64,000 bases of DNA from Terriglobia bacterium. Lineage in GTDB: Bacteria > Acidobacteriota > Terriglobia > UBA7540. Below the pieces are notes generated by a model. The model did no database searches. It was not told the DNA's origin and was given only the letters and a program-made list of their open reading frames with translations. A program made the position numbers and the translations under genes. Where the stretch lies: positions 1 through 64,000 of the forward strand of contig JASHPE010000058.1 in the NCBI GenBank assembly GCA_030038235.1, written 5' to 3'. This document shows, piece after piece, positions 55,562-63,181 of this stretch. Every line of letters starts with the position of its first letter. Positions within the stretch are counted from its first letter, which is position 1.

Positions 55562-56824
55562 GTGAATTCGTTGCACACTCGACGTGTTTCGGCGGCGCTT
55601 GGCGCGGTAACGGCTTGCTTGCTGGCCGCGCTCGGCGCGCGCGCGGCGGGTCAGGCGGGCGGCGCCACATCCGTGCTGTCCGCCACCAGCTTTACCTTCG
55701 GCGCTGAGCCCGTGGGGACGCCGGGCCCATCGCAGACTCTGACCGTGACCAATACCGGCGCTGCGACGCTCAACATCGTGACCATCGCCGTCGTAGGTCC
55801 CGACTTCTCTCAAACGAATACCTGCGGCAACTCGGTTGCCCCCGGAACGAACTGCGCCATCGACATCGTATTCGACCCTATCGCGTTCGGAACGCGAAAC
55901 GGGAGCATTACCATCTCGTCGAACGCCGCCAATAGCCCGCAGAGTGTGACTCTTGTGGGTACGGGAATGGGCCCGGCCGTGAGGATCTCCTCCGCAGCTC
56001 TGACCTTTCCGAGCCAGCTCGTGAGCACCACCAGTCCGCAGCAAACGCTGGTGGTCGGCAGCACGGGTGACACACCGCTGACGATTTCCACGATCACCGT
56101 GACAGGTCCTTTCAGCGAAAACGATACCTGTGTGATCGCGGCGCTGGATCCCGGTCAGGTGTGCTTTATCAATGTTTTCTTCAGTCCGCTTGCCGGCGGC
56201 CCAGCTCCGGGCACTCTGACGCTCAATGACGACGCTTACCCCATTATACAGACGGTAGCCCTGAGCGGCACGGGCGCCGATTTCTCCATGGTGCTCTCTC
56301 CAACCACAAATTCGACCTCGTCGGGCGGGAGCGCCAATTACAGCGTGTCGGTCGGTTCGGTTGGCGGCTTTTCAGGCACCGTGACTCTCGGTTGCGGCGG
56401 TCTCAGCTCCGGGATCGGCTGCAGCTTCTCTCCTTCCAGCGTCTCCGTGAGCGGGTCGACTGCCGCAACATCCATGATGACGGTGTCCACCACCGCGTCG
56501 TCGTCCCGCGTTCCGCCCGGCGGAGGCCGGCGTCCGCGGGATCCTGGCTTCCGACTTGGTCCGTTGTGGCTCGGGATTTGCCTGTTGTCAGCTCTGACCG
56601 GCTTGGCTGTGCTTCGCCGGCGTCACAGGGGATTGGTGCTCGGAACAATCGCCGCGGCTGCGGTGCTTCTGGCTGCTTTGGCGATGCCCGGCTGCGGAGT
56701 CAGTCACAGCACCGCTCCCAAGACTACCGGCGCGGGCACTTACTACCTTATTGTGACCGGAACCACGCCCGCGGGATCTCTTACGATACAAAACACCGCG
56801 ACTTTCAGCCTGGTCGTGAACTAG
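55562..56824 (+). CDS. Surface protein with two ASH domains and C-terminal membrane segment
   Basis: GTG 55562 with GGAG upstream starts the signal region RVSAALGAVTACLLAALGARA. Two choice-of-anchor D/ASH domains follow: SFTFGAEPVGTPGPSQTLTVTNTGAATLNI and SAALTFPSQLVSTTSPQQTLVV, each ending in the SVTLVGTG-like strand. A Ser/Gly-rich Ig-like part (GTVTLGCGGLSSGIGCSFSP) precedes two hydrophobic segments (LGICLLSALTGLAVLRRR; LVLGTIAAAAVLLAALAMPGCG). Typical acidobacterial surface protein without assigned function. Confidence 0.75.
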   Translation: MNSLHTRRVSAALGAVTACLLAALGARAAGQAGGATSVLSATSFTFGAEPVGTPGPSQTLTVTNTGAATLNIVTIAVVGPDFSQTNTCGNSVAPGTNCAIDIVFDPIAFGTRNGSITISSNAANSPQSVTLVGTGMGPAVRISSAALTFPSQLVSTTSPQQTLVVGSTGDTPLTISTITVTGPFSENDTCVIAALDPGQVCFINVFFSPLAGGPAPGTLTLNDDAYPIIQTVALSGTGADFSMVLSPTTNSTSSGGSANYSVSVGSVGGFSGTVTLGCGGLSSGIGCSFSPSSVSVSGSTAATSMMTVSTTASSSRVPPGGGRRPRDPGFRLGPLWLGICLLSALTGLAVLRRRHRGLVLGTIAAAAVLLAALAMPGCGVSHSTAPKTTGAGTYYLIVTGTTPAGSLTIQNTATFSLVVN

Positions 56825-56976
56825 CCCGAGCCAGCCGGGCGACTGGCGTCACCCGCGCACCCGCCAACACAACGCGCTACCAAACAGCCCTGCGGCTCGA
56901 TTATCATGAGAGGCAGGGCGTTGCCGCGGGCGGCTCCAAGCGTACAGGTTGGGGTCAGCCGCGAGCTGGGCGGTCT

Positions 56977-57396
56977 GTGCAGGATTTTCGAGTGCTGGAG
57001 CACACGGCGGACGTCGGTTTCGAGGCTTTTGGCGCCACGCAAGCCGAGGTCTTTCGAAATGCAGGCCGCGCTCTGATGAACGTCATCGTCGACCTTGAAT
57101 CGGTGACGCCTCGGGAACAGGTCGCTGTGACGGCGCAAGGCCGCGAGCCACCCGGACTTCTGGTGGCGTGGCTCAGCGAGATCCTTTATTTGTTCGACGC
57201 CGAGGGCTGGCTCTTCCGGGATTTTGAGGTTGCCGGGCTCACGGATCGCTCCATCGAGGCTTCGGGAGGCGGGGAGCGCTTTGAGCGCGGAAGGCATCAG
57301 ATTAAACTGCTGGTGAAGGCGATCACCTATCATCAATTGGCCCTCGACGAGATCGGCACAGGGCGTTGGCGTGCACGGGTCTATGTGGACATCTGA
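56977..57396 (+). CDS. Archease
   Basis: A 139-residue protein of the archease family, which activates RtcB RNA ligase (tRNA splicing/RNA repair). The N-terminus QDFRVLEHTADVGFEAFGAT and the pattern WLSEILYLFDAEGWLFRDFEV followed by KAITYHQLAL are standard, with conserved metal-site acids. GTG 56977 starts it; the track ORF begins inside the previous gene. No rtcB is in the window, so any ligase partner lies elsewhere. The next ORF overlaps by 14 bp. Confidence 0.88.
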   Translation: MQDFRVLEHTADVGFEAFGATQAEVFRNAGRALMNVIVDLESVTPREQVAVTAQGREPPGLLVAWLSEILYLFDAEGWLFRDFEVAGLTDRSIEASGGGERFERGRHQIKLLVKAITYHQLALDEIGTGRWRARVYVDI

Positions 57397-58387
57397 ACGG
57401 CTCCGGTGTGTGAGAGCGCTGGCCTTGCGCCACCCGCTTTTGACTTGCGCCGCGTTTCTCGCGGCCGCGTTCGCGGGATTGCTGTCGGTGATCGGCCGCG
57501 CGGCGGGCTGGCAGTATCAGGTTCGCGAGTTGAAGCCCAGCGTGTTCGCCTGGATCCCCGATGACGTCATCGAGGCGGACGGCGATCCCCAATACGAACG
57601 CGCCGGCAACGCCGGATTCGTGATCACTGCCGAAGGCGTGGTGGTGATCAATGCCACCAACAGTCCTTTCCATGCCCGCGAGGTGCTCTACGAGATTCGT
57701 CATCACACGGAAGCGCCGGTCCGCTACCTGATCGATACCGGAAGCGCTAGCGACGAGACTCTGGGTAACCAGGTGTTTGGCGATCTGCAGGCGTCAATCC
57801 TCTCCACGCCACGCATTCAGGCCGAAATCCGCGATCGCGGTCAGGCGCTCTTGCAGCGTGAGAACGGCAGCGAGGAATTCCAGCGCCGTCTGCGCGGGGT
57901 CCACATCACTCCTCCAAACCAGACCTTCGACAGCGCGGAAACGATCGCGCTCGGCGGCCAGACCGTCCGGGTGCTTGCCTTTGCGGGACTTGACGCGCTG
58001 GCCGTCCAACTGCCCGCTCTCAAGGTCGTCTATCTGGGCGACCTCTTTGACAACCAGTATTTCCCGAAGTTGGACTCGAGGGATGTTCAGCGATGGATCG
58101 AGGCGCTGCGCGAAGCCGAGGCGCTCGACGCCGACGTCTACGTTCCCGGACATGGTGATCCGGGCGGCAGGCAAAACGTGAGGGATTTCAGGCAATTTCT
58201 CGAGTGGATCACCCACGAAGTCCAGGTGCGCCAGGCCAAGGGCGAGACTCTCGAGCAGACCGAGGCCGACTTGCTGCCCTTGAAAACTTACTCCTGGCAT
58301 GCCGCCGAGCTGCAACACGATCTGGTGAGTGATCTCTATCAACAACTGGCGTCGCGCGGAAGCTCGGCGTCAAATCCGCCTCGCTAG
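57383..58387 (+). CDS. Metallo-beta-lactamase-fold protein lacking zinc ligands
   Basis: A 334-residue protein with an N-terminal membrane segment (PLLTCAAFLAAAFAGLLSVI). GNAGFVITAEGVVVINA and VRYLIDTGSASDETLGNQVFG occupy the places where MBL hydrolases have HxHxDH; here the histidines are replaced by TGSASDE, so the first zinc site is lost. Later blocks KVVYLGDLFDN and ADVYVPGHGDPGG keep the fold. It is probably a catalytically inactive paralogue, perhaps binding. It overlaps archease and converges on proC by 4 bp. Confidence 0.8.
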   Translation: MWTSERLRCVRALALRHPLLTCAAFLAAAFAGLLSVIGRAAGWQYQVRELKPSVFAWIPDDVIEADGDPQYERAGNAGFVITAEGVVVINATNSPFHAREVLYEIRHHTEAPVRYLIDTGSASDETLGNQVFGDLQASILSTPRIQAEIRDRGQALLQRENGSEEFQRRLRGVHITPPNQTFDSAETIALGGQTVRVLAFAGLDALAVQLPALKVVYLGDLFDNQYFPKLDSRDVQRWIEALREAEALDADVYVPGHGDPGGRQNVRDFRQFLEWITHEVQVRQAKGETLEQTEADLLPLKTYSWHAAELQHDLVSDLYQQLASRGSSASNPPR

Positions 58388-59253
58388 TTGTTGTTCTGCC
58401 CCTCCACAAGCTGGCGCGCTCGGCCGGCGGCCCGGACCACGGCCTTGATCAGGGTCACACGCAGGCCGCCCTCTTCGAGTTCAAGCAACCCGTCGATCGT
58501 GCATCCCGCGGGTGTTGTGACCACATCCTTGAGCTTGGCGGGGTGCTCGCCCGTCTCGAGAACCATCGCCGAAGCGCCGAGCAGCGTCTGGGCGGAGAGC
58601 AGGGTCGAGAGTTCGCGCGGCAGGCCCATCTTCACGCCGCCTTCGGCGAGCGACTCAATGATCATGTAGACGTAAGCCGGGCCCGAGGCGGAGAGTCCCG
58701 TGATGGCGTCCATGTGCTTCTCATCAGCCACAACCGTGCGTCCCATCGAACTGAACAAAAGCTCGGAGAGAGCGACGTCGGCATCGGTGGCGTGGTGGCC
58801 GCGAGCGATCGCGGTCATGCCCTGCCGGATCAGCGACGGTGTGTTGGGCATGGCGCGGACCACTCGCGCCCCGGATCCGAGCTCCTTCTCGATCAGCGCC
58901 GTGGTCACGCTGGCGGCGGCCGAGATCAGCAGGGCGTCGTGACGTAGTTGCTTCTTCACGTCGTGCAGGAATCCCTTCACCTGCTGCGGCTTCAGGCAGA
59001 TCAGCACCAGGTCGGCGCCGGAAACCGCGGCCTGATTGTTCGTGCCCGCCTCGATCCCGTATTTCTGCGCCAGATGGTCGGCCCGCGGCTGATGCGCGAC
59101 CGTCGCGACCACATGGCTGGCCGGTACCAACTGCGAAGCCAGCAGGCTCGAGAGCAGGCCTTCACCAAGCTTTCCTGCGCCGATCAGCGCCAGTTTCTGC
59201 ACGCCGGCATCGCGTCCGCTCGACGGTGGATGCTTTTCACTCTTTGTCTTCAT
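58384..59253 (-). CDS. proC: Pyrroline-5-carboxylate reductase
   Basis: Last step of proline synthesis, NAD(P)H-dependent. KLALIGAGKLGEGLLSSLLAS is the Rossmann entry, ISAAASVTTALIEKEL and VRAMPNTPSLIRQGM the middle, and ITGLSASGPAYVYMIIESL followed by TPAGCTIDGLLELEEGGLRVTLIKAV the dimer domain. ATG 59253 with AGGAAGGA upstream is preferred to the track start 36 codons earlier. Length 289 residues, normal. Confidence 0.93.
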   Translation of the reverse strand: MKTKSEKHPPSSGRDAGVQKLALIGAGKLGEGLLSSLLASQLVPASHVVATVAHQPRADHLAQKYGIEAGTNNQAAVSGADLVLICLKPQQVKGFLHDVKKQLRHDALLISAAASVTTALIEKELGSGARVVRAMPNTPSLIRQGMTAIARGHHATDADVALSELLFSSMGRTVVADEKHMDAITGLSASGPAYVYMIIESLAEGGVKMGLPRELSTLLSAQTLLGASAMVLETGEHPAKLKDVVTTPAGCTIDGLLELEEGGLRVTLIKAVVRAAGRARQLVEGQNNN

Positions 59254-59404
59254 GGCCCTCGGTCCTTCCTTGTGTGCCCAGCGCGGGTTGCATGCGAGAC
59301 GATGGCCACGCAGTGCCATCCGGCAGGCGAATCTGATTTGTGGATGGCTAGAATAGCGCAATCGGCCCGGTGTGGAAAGCCTCGGGCATAGAGGGCGATA
59401 GAGA

Positions 59405-59466
59405 GTAATGACTCATGGCGAAGTGGCACGGCCAAGATGGCCGTGCCACGACAAATGAGTCGCTAC
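59405..59466. repeat. MITE-like element, second GTAGTGACTCA copy
   Basis: Ends GTAATGACTCAT and ATGAGTCGCTAC enclose TGGCACGGCCAAGATGGCCGTGCCA. Shorter relative of the element at 31802. It touches the thrB stop region. Confidence 0.65.
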
Positions 59467-59467
59467 T

Positions 59468-60430
59468 TCAGACCAGGAGCGGAGAGCGCTGCGTCAGGTC
59501 CCGGCCCACGGGCGGAACGGTTCGAATGTCAGTTCCGGTCGCGTTCCAATCGCGAGCGCCGGAGTTGCTGGCCCGGAACTGCGCCACCGTGGAAGCCACA
59601 CCATGCCACGCCAGGCAATCCGACACCGACCTCGCTGTGGATTCGCTTTCGGCGCCTTGACTGAGGATTCCGATGGACGGCCCCGACCCGCAGACGAACG
59701 TCACTTGACCGGGGGCGCTGAGACGCAACGCCTCGTCGAGACCCGGAACCGTCTTTTCGGCCACGCCCGCCAGGTTTCGGTCGAGTTCGGCGGCGCGGCC
59801 CGGCTGCGAGAGCAAACCTGTCAAGAGCGCTGCGCGATCGAGGCAGGCGGCGCGGTCCTTGGCCGTCAGATTGAGCCCGCCCGCCGCGCGGTTCCGCACG
59901 CTACCGATCTCCGGGATCACGACGCTCAGCACCAGATCGTCGGGGACCATCGTCGAGCGATAGAGCAGCGACGGTCCTTCCTGGAACGACGCTACAAATC
60001 CGCCGAGCCACGCTGCCCGCAGATTATCGGTGCGCGGCTCCAGCATCGAAGCGAGCTCGAACAACTCTTTTTCGCCGAGGCCGAGCCGATAAAGGCGGTC
60101 GGCAGCGAGCAGTCCCGCCCAGACCGCCGCCGTGCTCGATCCGAATCCGACGGCGACCGGAACGGATCCGTACATCTCAAGCTCGACGCCGAGAAACGGC
60201 TGCTCCTTGTGCTCCAGAGCCGATTGCATGGCGCGCACGGCCAGGTTGCTGGAATCGCGCGGCACTCGCTCGCCGTTCTCCCCGAAATAGCGAACGCTCA
60301 CGCGCTCGTCGCGCCGCGCGCTCGCCCGCACGTTCAGGGCGGCATCGAGCGTCAGCGCGGCGCAACCGGTAGCGCCGCCGAAATTGCCCACTGTCGCGGG
60401 GACACGTATCAGCACGGATCGATCGGTCAT
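59468..60430 (-). CDS. thrB: Homoserine kinase
   Basis: GHMP kinase phosphorylating homoserine on the way to threonine. LIRVPATVGNFGGATGCAALTLD opens the fold; the ATP loop is VPVAVGFGSSTAAVWAGLLAA, a variant of PxGRGLGSSAAA in which the Arg is replaced by Val; the C-terminal motif is VTFVCGSGPSIGIL. Length 320 residues is normal. Substrate assignment rests on overall resemblance to ThrB and on the amino-acid gene context (proC, dapD, dapA nearby). Confidence 0.85.
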   Translation of the reverse strand: MTDRSVLIRVPATVGNFGGATGCAALTLDAALNVRASARRDERVSVRYFGENGERVPRDSSNLAVRAMQSALEHKEQPFLGVELEMYGSVPVAVGFGSSTAAVWAGLLAADRLYRLGLGEKELFELASMLEPRTDNLRAAWLGGFVASFQEGPSLLYRSTMVPDDLVLSVVIPEIGSVRNRAAGGLNLTAKDRAACLDRAALLTGLLSQPGRAAELDRNLAGVAEKTVPGLDEALRLSAPGQVTFVCGSGPSIGILSQGAESESTARSVSDCLAWHGVASTVAQFRASNSGARDWNATGTDIRTVPPVGRDLTQRSPLLV

Positions 60431-60530
60431 GGCCAGCCTGCCTCCTTGAGGCGTATTCAGGGTAACTCTACAGATGTCATGTTAAGGAATGGTCAACGGG
60501 AAGGGAAATTTGAAATTTTTATCAGCCCGA

Positions 60531-61421
60531 TTAGCGGAGCAGTTCTTCCAATCGCGCGGCTACATCGGTCTTCTCGTCGCGATACTTCACGATGACGGGC
60601 GCTTGCAGCGAGAGGCCCAGTTCGCGCCCGCGGCCGGAGGTGATGGCTCGCGCGCCCGGCACTACCACGGCGCCCGCGGGAATCCGCAGCGGCATCTTTG
60701 CCTCTCGGCAATGAACCACATCGCGCACCAGATCGAAGACCGGCGTGGAGCCGGTCAGAATCACGCCCGCGCCGAGCACCGCGCCCTTGCCCACGATCGC
60801 GCCTTCGTAGACGCCGCAGTTGCCGCCCACCAGCACCTCGTCTTCGACGATCACGGGCAGGGCGCCCACAGGCTCGAGCACTCCGCCGATCTGGGCGGCG
60901 GCTGAGAGATGACAGCGCTTGCCGATCTGAGCGCAGGAACCGACCAGGGCGTGCGAATCGATCAGCGTCTCGTCGCCCACGTACGCGCCCACATTTACGT
61001 ACATCGGCGGCATGCAGACGACGCTGCGCCCGATGTAACAGCCATCGCGAATCGATGATCCGCCGGGCACCACGCGAATGTTGCGCTCGGCCGGCAGGCA
61101 CTGCAGCGGATAAGTGCGCTTGTCGCGAAACTGAAATCCCGCATCCAGTGTGCCCGCAGCCTCATCCGCCAAATGCGCGCATGTGCGCAGCGACATCTCG
61201 ACCGTGTGCCCGATGCGGAATCCGAGCAGAATTCCCTTCTTCACCCAAGCATTCACACGCCATCCGGTAGGCGCGGCGGGATGGGGTTCGGCGGCCCGGA
61301 TCGTGCCCTCGTTGAGGCCGGTTTTCAATTCCTCAAAGGCTTGCAGACAGTCCTCGGGCGAAGAGTCGCGGGAGGCGTAGAGTTCTTCAATGATTCTCGG
61401 CAGTTGGTTGTCCCAAAGCAT
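60531..61421 (-). CDS. dapD: Tetrahydrodipicolinate N-succinyltransferase
   Basis: Transfers succinyl from succinyl-CoA in lysine and diaminopimelate synthesis. The N-terminal helical part (LQAFEELKTGLNEGTIRAAEP, TGWRVNAWVKKGILLGFRIG) is characteristic, followed by left-handed beta-helix hexapeptides: GSSIRDGCYIGRSVVCMPPMYVNVGAYVGDETLIDSHALVGSCAQIG in parts. ATG 61421 starts it; the track ORF is 57 codons longer. Length is 296 residues. dapA lies 1.8 kb upstream on the same strand, separated by a toxin-antitoxin pair. Confidence 0.93.
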   Translation of the reverse strand: MLWDNQLPRIIEELYASRDSSPEDCLQAFEELKTGLNEGTIRAAEPHPAAPTGWRVNAWVKKGILLGFRIGHTVEMSLRTCAHLADEAAGTLDAGFQFRDKRTYPLQCLPAERNIRVVPGGSSIRDGCYIGRSVVCMPPMYVNVGAYVGDETLIDSHALVGSCAQIGKRCHLSAAAQIGGVLEPVGALPVIVEDEVLVGGNCGVYEGAIVGKGAVLGAGVILTGSTPVFDLVRDVVHCREAKMPLRIPAGAVVVPGARAITSGRGRELGLSLQAPVIVKYRDEKTDVAARLEELLR

Positions 61422-61432
61422 GACGGCGACCG

Positions 61433-61771
61433 CTAGAGAGCAAGCACTTGTCGCAAACCGGCTTCTACCTCGGCCAGCAGGTGGCTCGGCATACTGTGAA
61501 CTCGTTCTGTCAATAGTCGCCTGTCCACAGTAAACAGTTGCGACACAATGACAACGGAGTGGCGCCGAAGGCCAGTGTCGCGTGGCCCGCATAACACGTT
61601 GCCCGGCGCGGCGGCACGGCGCAGGTTCGACGTGATCACTACCACGACGACGGTTCGAATTCTGCTCTCATTGAATTCGTTAGCCTGTACGATCAGGACC
61701 GGCCTGCGATAACCGGGTCCCGCGTCAGTCGGGTCGGCCAACGAAGCCCACCACACTTCACCCCGTCGCAT
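61433..61771 (-). CDS. mazF: MazF/PemK-type endoribonuclease toxin
   Basis: mRNA-cleaving toxin. RRGEVWWASLADPTDAGPGYRRPVLIVQA is the family start, and VVVITSNLRRAAAPGN then SVVIVSQLFTVDRRLL follow the typical fold. Length 112 residues. Its ATG shares a base with the antitoxin stop (TGATG). It should be inactivated by the ribbon-helix-helix antitoxin encoded first in the operon. Confidence 0.88.
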   Translation of the reverse strand: MRRGEVWWASLADPTDAGPGYRRPVLIVQANEFNESRIRTVVVVVITSNLRRAAAPGNVLCGPRDTGLRRHSVVIVSQLFTVDRRLLTERVHSMPSHLLAEVEAGLRQVLAL

Positions 61772-62007
61772 CACCAGTCCTCGCGTTCGAGGGAGGTCAA
61801 TTGCATCGCCATGAGTACCGGATCGAGACTGGAGTCCTCCTCAGCGTATACCGCATCCAAAGCCTCCTTAACACCCTTCGCCCGGTTCGCCTTCACGTAC
61901 GCCTCGACGGCCTTGCAGTAGAACTCGCTTCGTGACATGCCCAAACGCCTCGAGGTGCGCTCCGCCGCCTTGAACAAAGGATCAGGAATAGAAATGGCTG
62001 TCTTCAT
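61771..62007 (-). CDS. Ribbon-helix-helix antitoxin of MazF
   Basis: A 78-residue antitoxin. MKTAISIPDPLFKAAERTSRRLGMSRSEFYCKAVEAYV (in parts) is a ribbon-helix-helix DNA-binding domain; the acidic tail (YAEEDSSLDPVLMAMQLTSLEREDW) should bind MazF. ATG 62007 is chosen over the track start at 62043, which lies beyond the palindromic operator. Confidence 0.85.
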   Translation of the reverse strand: MKTAISIPDPLFKAAERTSRRLGMSRSEFYCKAVEAYVKANRAKGVKEALDAVYAEEDSSLDPVLMAMQLTSLEREDW

Positions 62008-62014
62008 GCGTAGA

Positions 62015-62032
62015 GTATAACTGTGGTTATAC
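62015..62032. promoter_or_regulatory. Palindromic operator of the MazF operon
   Basis: GTATAAC-TGTG-GTTATAC is a perfect 7-bp inverted repeat 7 bp before the antitoxin start. Confidence 0.6.
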
Positions 62033-62063
62033 CGGTTGAGCAAGTGCGCCGTCAGGGAAAGAA

Positions 62064-62216
62064 TTATAGGGGCTCGAACAACTTGTTGAGGTCGAGCGCG
62101 AACCCCGGAAGCATGCCGAGGACAAACGTCTCCTTCTCGCTGAAATAGCGCACGGGCTGGCCTTCTTTGCCTGCCGCCAGGAACTCTTCCCAGGAGATTG
62201 TGGTCTGCGTGCGCAT
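62064..62216 (-). pseudogene. Uma2-family remnant with internal deletion
   Basis: A 50-residue frame MRTQTTISWEEFLAAGKEG...LGMLPGFALDLNKLFEPL. The first 20 residues match the Uma2 opening (TWEEFLAxxGE) and the last 20 the Uma2 end (LPGFxLDLxxLF), but the nuclease core between them is missing. AAGGTG precedes the ATG, so a short peptide may still be made. Confidence 0.45.
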
Positions 62217-62272
62217 CGCTTCACCTTGATGCCGATGGTGTCACAGCCCATCTCCGCTCACAAGCGTCGGTG

Positions 62273-63103
62273 CTAGGACATCAGCCGGTTAATCTCCGCA
62301 TAAGGAATCGCCCAGTCACTGAGCGTCGCAAAAGTGCGCTGTTCGATCAGTTCGCGTGTGAATCGAGCAAAAAAGCCGAGGGCGGCGCGCGCCGGCCACG
62401 ATCCGAAGCTCAGTCGCCGCACGCCCAGGCGTTCCAGTTCCTGAATCGACGGCGATGCCGGATTCGCGAGCACGTTGAGCGGACCGGGCGCGGCTTGGGC
62501 CAGCCTGCCGATGGTCTCAGCGTCGTAGACGCCGGGCACGAAAAGCGAATCAGCGCCCGCCTTCCGGTAGGCTGTGAGGCGTTCGAGGGTGTGGTCGAAG
62601 CGGCTGGAGGGCTCGCCGATGCCGGCGAGATATGCGTCCGTACGGGCATTGATCACTACGTGCACCCCCATGCGCTCGCCCGTGTCGCGAATGCACTTCA
62701 CCTTCTCGACGTGCTGCTCGATGGGAATGAGCGCTCTCTCTTCCATGCTGTCTTCAAGATTTAACCCGACCGCTCCGGCTTCGATGAGCGCACGGGCGGT
62801 TCCCGCCATCTCTACGGCGCTCTCGCCGTAGCCGGCTTCGAGATCCGCGCTCACCGGTACCGACACCTTGGCGGCAATGCGCCCCACGACGTCGAGCATC
62901 TCCGACCGGCTGATCTGCTGGCCGTCAGGATAGCCTAGTGAGTTCGCCACCGCGGCGCTCGAGGTGGCGATGGCCGGGAAGCCCGCGTGCTCCACGATGC
63001 GCGCGCTGGCCACGTCCCAGACGTTGGCCAGCACCAGAATCCCGGGACCTTGATGGAGCTTCAGGAACTGATTGGCCTTGGCTGCGAGAGTTGGATTGGA
63101 CAC
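62273..63103 (-). CDS. Isocitrate lyase/PEP mutase family protein
   Basis: A TIM-barrel C-C or P-C bond enzyme. ILVLANVWDVASARIVEHAGFPAIATSSAAVANSLG in parts, the catalytic-type loop VPVSADLEAGYGESA, LNLEDSMEERALIP, NARTDAYLAGIGE and VPGVYDAETI are present. The proteins closest in style are annotated as phosphonomutase/2-methylisocitrate lyase-like carboxyvinyl enzymes; the substrate is unknown. GTG 63103 with GAGGTG upstream starts it; the longer ORF includes CHSERRQESP, encoded by a dispersed repeat. Confidence 0.82.
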   Translation of the reverse strand: MSNPTLAAKANQFLKLHQGPGILVLANVWDVASARIVEHAGFPAIATSSAAVANSLGYPDGQQISRSEMLDVVGRIAAKVSVPVSADLEAGYGESAVEMAGTARALIEAGAVGLNLEDSMEERALIPIEQHVEKVKCIRDTGERMGVHVVINARTDAYLAGIGEPSSRFDHTLERLTAYRKAGADSLFVPGVYDAETIGRLAQAAPGPLNVLANPASPSIQELERLGVRRLSFGSWPARAALGFFARFTRELIEQRTFATLSDWAIPYAEINRLMS

Positions 63104-63119
63104 GGCAAACACCTCGGAG

Positions 63120-63155
63120 CAGTCAGGAGATTCTTGGCGACGCTCGGAATGACAA
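63120..63155. repeat. Dispersed TGTCATTCCGAGCG-type repeat
   Basis: On the minus strand TTGTCATTCCGAGCGTCGCCAAGAATCTCCTGACTG in parts. Similar GTCATTCCGAGCG..GGAATCT sequences recur between genes in many genomes and give artefactual CHSER..ESP N-termini. Confidence 0.5.
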
Positions 63156-63181
63156 CGTAGAAAAGAAGCCGCAATCAAACG

